From contig JANVFP010000002.1 of the NCBI GenBank assembly GCA_027919835.1, positions 124,001-188,000 on the forward strand: DNA of 64,000 nucleotides. Direction: 5' to 3'. The position numbers and the translations under genes were made by a program. This stretch comes from Lentinula raphanica (taxonomy: Eukaryota; Basidiomycota; Agaricomycetes; Agaricales; Omphalotaceae). Of the stretch, positions 58,316-64,000 are shown in pieces (within the stretch, counting starts at the first letter, position 1; every line of letters starts with the position of its first letter). Under the pieces are notes generated by a model. The model was not told the origin of the DNA, did no database searches, and saw only the letters and a list, made by a program, of their open reading frames with translations.

Positions 58316-59598
58316 ATGCTCCCTAATCATTTCCTCGCCTTTCTATCCACCATCGGAGTCGCTCTGACCGCTGTCGCTGCGCCCTTACCACATGCCACGA
58401 CTCATGGAGAGTCGGCTCAGGACGATAGTGGACTTGAAGCCCCGCAAGCTCTTGTCTACGCGTACGAGCATGCCACATCCACCGATTCTTTGGATCCTAG
58501 CACTCTTCCCAGTGCTCTTCCTAGCGCTCTTTCTGGCGCTCTTCCTAGCGCTCTTTCTGGCGCTCTTCCTAGCGCTCCTCCCAGCACTCCTCTCAGCACT
58601 CCGAACGATGGCCTTTGGGCAGAGGTGTGTAGATTTGTTTGATTTAGTTTCTATGGGAGTTCTGAGTATCCTGGTTTCTTGTATCATAGAACATTTCCCC
58701 GATTCCAATCTGTCGCGATCCTTCCATCAATAGTGGATGTCCTTCTGGACTATTTACACCCATTGCTCGTCCGGTCATCGTCGAAGCCCGTACAGGTGAT
58801 GGTAAAGACAAAGAAGTCATGAATTCCCCTCATGCTGCTGGTGTTCCTAGTCCTCAGATCGCTGTTGGGGATTCTATACCTGATGGGCATACCGTCCTAA
58901 GGTACTTAGCAGAACAGGGCAGCTATCCAAGCGTAGAGAATGTGCACAAAGCCCTCAAATTCATAGATCCTGCACAATGGGAGAAAGACGTAACAGTTTC
59001 TAAGACTCTGATGGTCTTCAAACAGACTGTCTCCGGCGAATTGTACATGCACACAGACAAACTGCTAAGGAAGTCGCGTCCCGAATTTGACAGAGTCGAT
59101 CTCGAGTCCATGATTCTGAAAGACTTATTCATATCTGTCAATTTGCGTCCCCATCAACAGATACGCTACACGATCCTCACGAAGCACGGATACTCGTGTC
59201 TTCAAGAATTGCGCACTTATGTCAAGGACACTCGGAACTCTAAGGATTTGCAGGAATTTGAGAGTACATACAGTGGACGATTGCTTCAGACCCTATATGA
59301 AGCTAGCAGATCTTTCACCTCTCAGACTCAGACACAAGGCCAGACTGGCTTGTACCGCATAGAAGGATTGCAGTTTTGGGTGGACCAGGATATCCGTCAG
59401 CTCAGTCCTGATCCAGCGACCAGAGCATCATATGGCCTGCTTCCGGTTCTACGCAGTGGCTGGGATGTCGAGCGGAGCAAATGTACTAGAGGCAACCGAT
59501 TTCCGCAAGTGATGCTGAGGGCACTTCATCGGCTTATAGAGTCTGCACCAGACGCAGTGGCAGAAGAAATAAGGAAAATGTGGATGAAATGTCACTGA
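58316..59598 (+). CDS. Array copy 2: secreted protein of an unrecognised family (405 aa)
   Basis: Exon 1 58316-58624, exon 2 58690-59598; the intron joins LWAE to NISPIPICRD in phase 0, giving 405 aa. Signal peptide MLPNHFLAFLSTIGVALTAV is followed by a short linker and a run of four-residue units (SALP/SGAL) coded by a 12-bp minisatellite. Exon 2 starts with a Cys pair (CRDPSINSGCPSG), then a mostly helical domain: VENVHKALKFIDPAQWEKDV, ESMILKDLFISVNLRP, LQELRTYVKDTRNS, SGRLLQTLYEASRSF, QFWVDQDIRQLSPDP, ending MWMKCH. I recognise no domain and no catalytic motif. It is paired with copy 3 (60639), about 60% identical in the mature part by eye. Possibly an effector-like or developmental secreted protein; this is inference. 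Confidence 0.75.
58495..58606 (+). repeat. 12-bp coding minisatellite in the linker of array copy 2
   Basis: About eight units of GCGCTCTTCCTA / GCGCTCTTTCTG encode SALP/SGAL repeats. Copy 3 has only a short remnant (VLPSTLPSTP), so the linker length varies within the family. Confidence 0.85.
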
Positions 59599-60638
59599 GG
59601 ACTCAAAGTGCTGAACATTGATGAGACTCCATAGTCGCGGTCCACCACCTGGTCATACCTCTCCACACGCCAAAACACTTCCTAGTCTTTGATCCTCGAG
59701 GTTGCCTCCAGCCGGCGTTGAGTTTCACTTCTCTTCGTCGCTCAACTTCGTCTTTCTTGGTGGTCCCTTTGTCCTGGACTACTTAAGATGTGTTTCGAGT
59801 TACGGGTAGCTCCTGATAGTGATATGTTCTTGTCGCTATCACGGATGAGGATGGTGGAATACTGGTGGCGGTCAATGCTGTGCCTAGGTAAGGAGGGTGC
59901 CACAGCTTTGGGGAGGAGTCTCTCATATTTTGGACGTGGTTCAGCATTCACTTATACATTTCATTCAATCTTCTTCAAGCTATGTACTATGTACTGTAAA
60001 CCTAGTAACGTGTAGTTCCATGTTACAAGTTGTGTGTCTAGAGGCCTAATACCGTTGGAATTTGGAATTCTCTTTCTCTTCGTAAATCTCGCAACCGTGA
60101 GTCTTTCTATGTACATGTGCAATGTACCCAGCTTTCGCACCAAAGCAATATTGCTTGTATCCTCTTGCATCTGCTCTGCATCTTCGTCTGTCGTTTGTGT
60201 CTTCGCCTATCGTTTGCATCTTTCTTTGTCGCTTGAGTCTCTGTTGCACCTGTCTTCAACATCACAACGTTTCTTTCCCACCCTCCTTTGATTCCTCACA
60301 ACTTGCTTCAACTTTTTATTACCTGTATACCCCTGCATATCCTCTTTGCATCAGGCAGGGTTCTTCTCTTGACACCGGGGTACGTTGTTACGTGCAACGT
60401 ATGTAGCTTAGCATAGTTTATCATCGTGAAGAATCCACGATGTTGTCAACCCTTCATCCACATCATAACTTCGCATGAACTCCGATGATCAACTCGAAGT
60501 TGAGGCTTTTATATTTTCTTTACCTCTTTTTCTCTTACCTGCATCACTGTCACCTTCTCTCAAAACGAAGCTGGTATTCATCAAGTCGCTGGTCGTCTTA
60601 TCGAATTCTTCACGAAATTTACGCACATACCACCAACA
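59599..60638. other. Spacer of the array, homologous between units
   Basis: The first part resembles 57450-57720 downstream of copy 1, and its end (60474-60638) is the near-identical promoter block of copy 3. No other gene seen. Confidence 0.6.
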
Positions 60639-61934
60639 ATGCTCCCTAATCATTTCCTCGCCTTTCTATCCACCATCGGAGTCGCTCTGACCGCTGTCGC
60701 TGTGCCCTTACCACATGCCACGACTCATGGAGAGTCGGCTCAGGACGATAGTGGACTTGGAGCCCCGCGAGCTCTTGTCAACGTGTACGAGCGTGCCAAA
60801 TCCGCTGAATGTTCTCTGGATCCTAGCGTTCTTCCCAGCACTCTTCCCAGTACTCCTAATGATGGCCTTTGGGCAGAGGTGTGTGATCTTGATTGAATCA
60901 GTTTTTTCGAGAGTTCTGATCATGAATATCTTGGTTTGTTGGTGTATCGATTATAGAACGTTTCCCCGAGTCCACTTTGCTGCGATCCTTCTGTCGATAG
61001 CAGATGTCCTCCTCGACCGTCTGCACCTGTCGCTCGTGCGGTCACCGTCGAAGCCCGTACAGGTGCTGATGAAGGCAAAGAAGTCAAGCATTCCGTTCGG
61101 GCTGCTAGTGTTCCTAGTCCTCCAGTCGTGGTCGGCAGTTACGGGCGTACCATCCTAATGTACTTATCTGGCCAAACACTAAACCCAGGGAATGTATACG
61201 ATCTCCTGAAATCGATAGATCCTGGACAATGGGCGAAAGACGTACGAAATTCCAAAACTCTGGCAAATTTCAAAAAGACTGATTCCGGCGGATTGTATCT
61301 GGACACAGACAAACTGTTAGGGGAGTCGCATCCCAAATTAGACAGAGTCGAGCTCGAGTCCATGATTCTCAAAGAGTTGTTCACATCTGTGAAGCTGCGC
61401 CGCAATCGCAAGATACGCTACCCGTCCCTCACGAAGTACGCATACTTGCGTCTCCAAGAATTGCGCACTTACGTCGAGGACACTCGGAAATCTGAGGATT
61501 TTCAGGCGTTCAAGAGCACACACAGCGGACGATTGCTTCAGGTCCTATATGAAGCTATCAGAGATTACACCTCTAGGCCGCCAGGCCAGCCCGTGTTCCG
61601 TATAGACAACTTGGAGTTTTGGGTGGACCAGGATATTCGTGGAATCACTACACCAGAGGACAAAGCATCGGATGGCCTGCGTTGGGTTCTAGGCGAAGAT
61701 TGGGATGCCAAGCAGAGGGTATGTACTAAACCCAACGAGTACCTATTTCCGAAAGAGACGCGGCAGGGACTTGATCAGCTTAATGCTTCTGCACCAAGAG
61801 AAGTGGCGGTAGAACTAGCAAAGTTGTATCATGTGGATGCAAAGGAGTGTGGCAGCGCTGAACGTGAACACCATCATCGTGGTCCACCTGGTCAGACAGG
61901 CTCTCCACACGCCGAAACACCTCCTAGTCTTTGA
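60639..61934 (+). CDS. Array copy 3: secreted protein of an unrecognised family (405 aa)
   Basis: Exon 1 60639-60878, exon 2 60957-61934, phase 0 join LWAE + NVSPSPLCCD; 405 aa, the same length as copy 2 although exon 1 is 23 codons shorter and exon 2 is longer at both ends. The signal peptide is identical to copy 2 and is followed by SAECSLDPSVLP. The mature part has CCDPSVDSRCPP, PGQWAKDVRNSKTL, LESMILKELFTSVKLR, SGRLLQVLYEAIRDYTS, EFWVDQDIRGITTPED and WDAKQRVC, and ends with a His/Gly/Pro-rich tail (EREHHHRGPPGQTG..PPSL). Conserved Cys positions with copy 2 suggest disulfides in a secreted fold. Function unknown. Confidence 0.77.
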
Positions 61935-62209
61935 TCCTTGAGGAAATACCTATCCGAACTAATCGTGAAGGATTCACAATGATGTCGCCAATCCATCATC
62001 ACATCAGCTCGCTTGATTCCTCGATTCTTGCTCTCTCTCTCTCTTAGACTCTCATCTTCACAACTCACACCTCATAAGGAAGCTGCCTCATAAGGAAACT
62101 GGTCTTCGCCAACACAAGTCCCTGTACGCCGGATCGAACAAAGAAGCTGAAAATTGCTGATCAGAATTGACATATTTTGTCACCAAAACTCACCACTACC
62201 TTACCACCC

Positions 62210-63358
62210 ATGATTCTTCCTCCGTATCATCATTCTCGCGTTCTTATTCACTCTCGGGGTCGCTTCTATCGCTGTCGCTGCGCCCTTCCCACATGCCATG
62301 ACTCATGGGGAGTCGCCTGAGGACAATAGCGGAGCCCTTGTTTACGAGCGTGCCACATTCGCCGAATGTTCTCTGGATCCCGGCACTCTTCCCGGCACTC
62401 TTCCCAACACTCCGAGTGATGGCCCAGGATGGCCCGGGCCTTTGGGCAGAGGTGTGTACATTCGGTTGATTCAATCTCTACGGGATTATGACTGTCTTGG
62501 GTTTCTTGCATCATAGAACGTTTCCCTGAATCTACTTCACTGCAATCCTGCTGTCGATGGTGGATGTCCACCTGGACAGTCTCAACCCGTCCCTCGTCTG
62601 GTTATCGTCGAAGGTTGTGCAGACGCTGCTCAACGCCAAAAAGTCACGGATCCCATGAAGGCTGCTAGTTTTCCTCATCCTCTGTCTTTGTTGGCAGTCA
62701 GACCATCAATGGGCATACCATCCTAGCAGAGATGTCTGAACGTGGCCTGAAGCTATCCTCACGGAGCGTATATGGAACCTTCAAGTCCATAGATCCTGCT
62801 CAGTCAGCCTTCAATCAGACTAGGAGTGGCAAACTGTGCATGGACACACACACACAGGCTGACAGGGTTGGTATATCCTGATTTCGGTAGAGTCTTCTCG
62901 AGTCCAAGATTCTGGAAGAGTTGTTTACTCTTTATCCTGTATCGAAACCCTTCACGACGTTGACGCGGACCGAATATTTTCACATATGCTCTTACACAAA
63001 CGATATCGAGAGCTCTCGGGACGTGAGAGGATTGCAACTCACACCTGAAATGTTTCACTGCATGCGCGAAGCCATACTTTTCTTTCGACATACTCGATGC
63101 AGCATCCAGTGGAGTATTTCGTGAATCAAGATATCCGTGGCTTCACTACAGCTGAGGCCAAAGCGTTGAACCTCATGCCTTCTATTCTTGGTCATGATTG
63201 GGATGCTGGAGCGAAAGCAGATCAGAATCAGATCATCGGAAATGATCTTTTGGCACCAGAAGTGGGAGGCAGCCAGAGGGTTTTGTCGATCTTGACAACC
63301 ACAGGTGGCAGAAAAGTTGGACGAGCTTATGGATTCTGCTTTCAAAACGTGCTGTAGG
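62210..63358 (+). pseudogene. Array copy 4: decayed member of the secreted-protein family
   Basis: The ATG at 62210 is followed by a frameshift inside the signal peptide: the continuation with ILAFLFTLGVASIAVAAPFP is in another frame. Exon 1 homology then runs through AECSLDPGTLPG, and a recognisable intron leads to NVSLNLLHCNPAVDGGCPPG. Further frameshifts and stops occur near 62720 and 62880, a central piece is missing, and homology reappears as EYFVNQDIRGFTTAEAKALN and GHDWDAGA near 63110-63210. Several independent lesions make a functional product unlikely. Confidence 0.8.
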
Positions 63359-63823
63359 TCAAGGAGACGTCATCGTGGTCCTTTTCAAACGCGAAAATAC
63401 TTCCTAGTCTTTGATTCTCGATGCCACTACCGTTCCCGGTGCCAAGTGTCGCCTTCAATAACAGTACCTCACATCTTGCTTCAACTTTTTTAAACCCCTG
63501 TATACCTCTTTGCATCAGGCAGGTTCTTCTCCGACACCGGGGTACGTTGATATGTGCAATGTATACTAATGTGCATTGTACCAGGCAGTACATAGCCTAC
63601 CGTCGTGATGAATCCACAATGTTGTCAACCCTTCATCCACATCAGCACGAGCTCCGACAATTGATCGACTCGAAGTTCAAGTTGAGGCTTTTAAATTTTC
63701 ATTCCCTCTTTTTCTCCTACCTTCACCACTGTTACCTTTTCTCAAAACGAAGCTGGTCTTCATTCGTCAAGTCGCTGGTCGTCTTATCGAATTCTTCACG
63801 AAATTTACGCACATACCACCAAC

Positions 63824-64000
63824 AATGCTCCCTAATCATTTCCTCGCTTTTCTATCCACTATCGGAGTCGCTCTGACCGCTGTTGCTGCGCCCTTACCAC
63901 ATGCCACGACTCATGGAGAGTCGGCTCAGGATGATAGTGGACTTGAAGCCCCGCAAGCTCTTGTCAACGTGTACGAGCATGCCACATCCACCGATTCTTT
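63824..64000 (+). CDS. Array copy 5: secreted protein family, cut by window end
   Basis: Exon 1 starts MLPNHFLAFLSTIGVALTAV, identical to copies 2 and 3, and continues through GLEAPQALVNVYEHATSTDS, nearly the same as copy 2. The sequence ends inside exon 1. Its promoter is similar to, though more diverged than, those of copies 2 and 3. Completeness cannot be judged. Confidence 0.75.

Noticed and set aside
58385..58708. Minus-strand ORF with repeated SARK units
   Set aside because: Antisense of the SALP/SGAL minisatellite in the secreted-protein gene; the bias of the repeat keeps it open.

Overview
The window reads as nuclear DNA of a filamentous basidiomycete, probably an Agaricomycete (mushroom-forming fungus). 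Nearly every gene is broken by short GT-AG introns of about 50-60 nt, and several families are typical of basidiomycetes: a Tsp2-like tetraspanin, a DUF6533-type membrane protein, a secreted GH39-type glycosidase, and expanded short-chain and aldo-keto reductases. Four intron-containing tRNA genes are present (two Thr, two Asp). No viral, CRISPR or bacterial gene content was seen. Exon structures were worked out by eye from splice signals and family motifs.

0-13 kb holds a small secreted protein, a tRNA-Thr, a low-complexity Gly/Met and PQA-repeat protein, an HMG-box regulator, the proteasome ATPase Rpt6, a second tRNA-Thr, a tetraspanin with an unusual overlapping upstream ORF, and a DUF6533 membrane protein. 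13.8-16.1 kb is a Baeyer-Villiger/FMO-type flavin monooxygenase.

16.4-27.9 kb is a run of genome-maintenance genes: REV1 (translesion synthesis), PMS1 (mismatch repair), and the large subunit of ribonucleotide reductase, whose upstream DNA carries a cluster of ACGCG (MCB-like) sites. 28.5-34.4 kb has a 2-oxoglutarate/Fe(II) oxygenase, an unknown protein and a GH39-type glycosidase whose start codon lies at the edge of a 244-bp inverted repeat, followed by a 330-bp hAT-like MITE with a perfect 8-bp target-site duplication.

34.9-42.2 kb is a redox gene cluster: two tandem short-chain reductase units that appear to be fused in frame into one double-domain protein, a divergent aldo-keto reductase with a C-terminal membrane segment, and a phenol-hydroxylase-type FAD monooxygenase. 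42.7-49.5 kb holds two tandem atypical kinase-like genes, a relic of a third, a GC-rich island of unclear nature, a 656-bp MITE with 37-bp terminal inverted repeats and TA ends, and an unknown multi-exon gene. 49.9-56.8 kb contains an ABP1/drebrin-like actin-binding protein, two tRNA-Asp genes and an alpha/beta hydrolase.

57-64 kb is a tandem array of five copies of an unrecognised two-exon secreted-protein family: two full-length genes (405 aa each), one internally deleted copy (105 aa), one pseudogene, and one cut by the window end. Promoter and signal-peptide exon are almost identical between the two full copies, while the mature domain has diverged strongly. This array and the fused double reductase are the best candidates for undescribed biology here.
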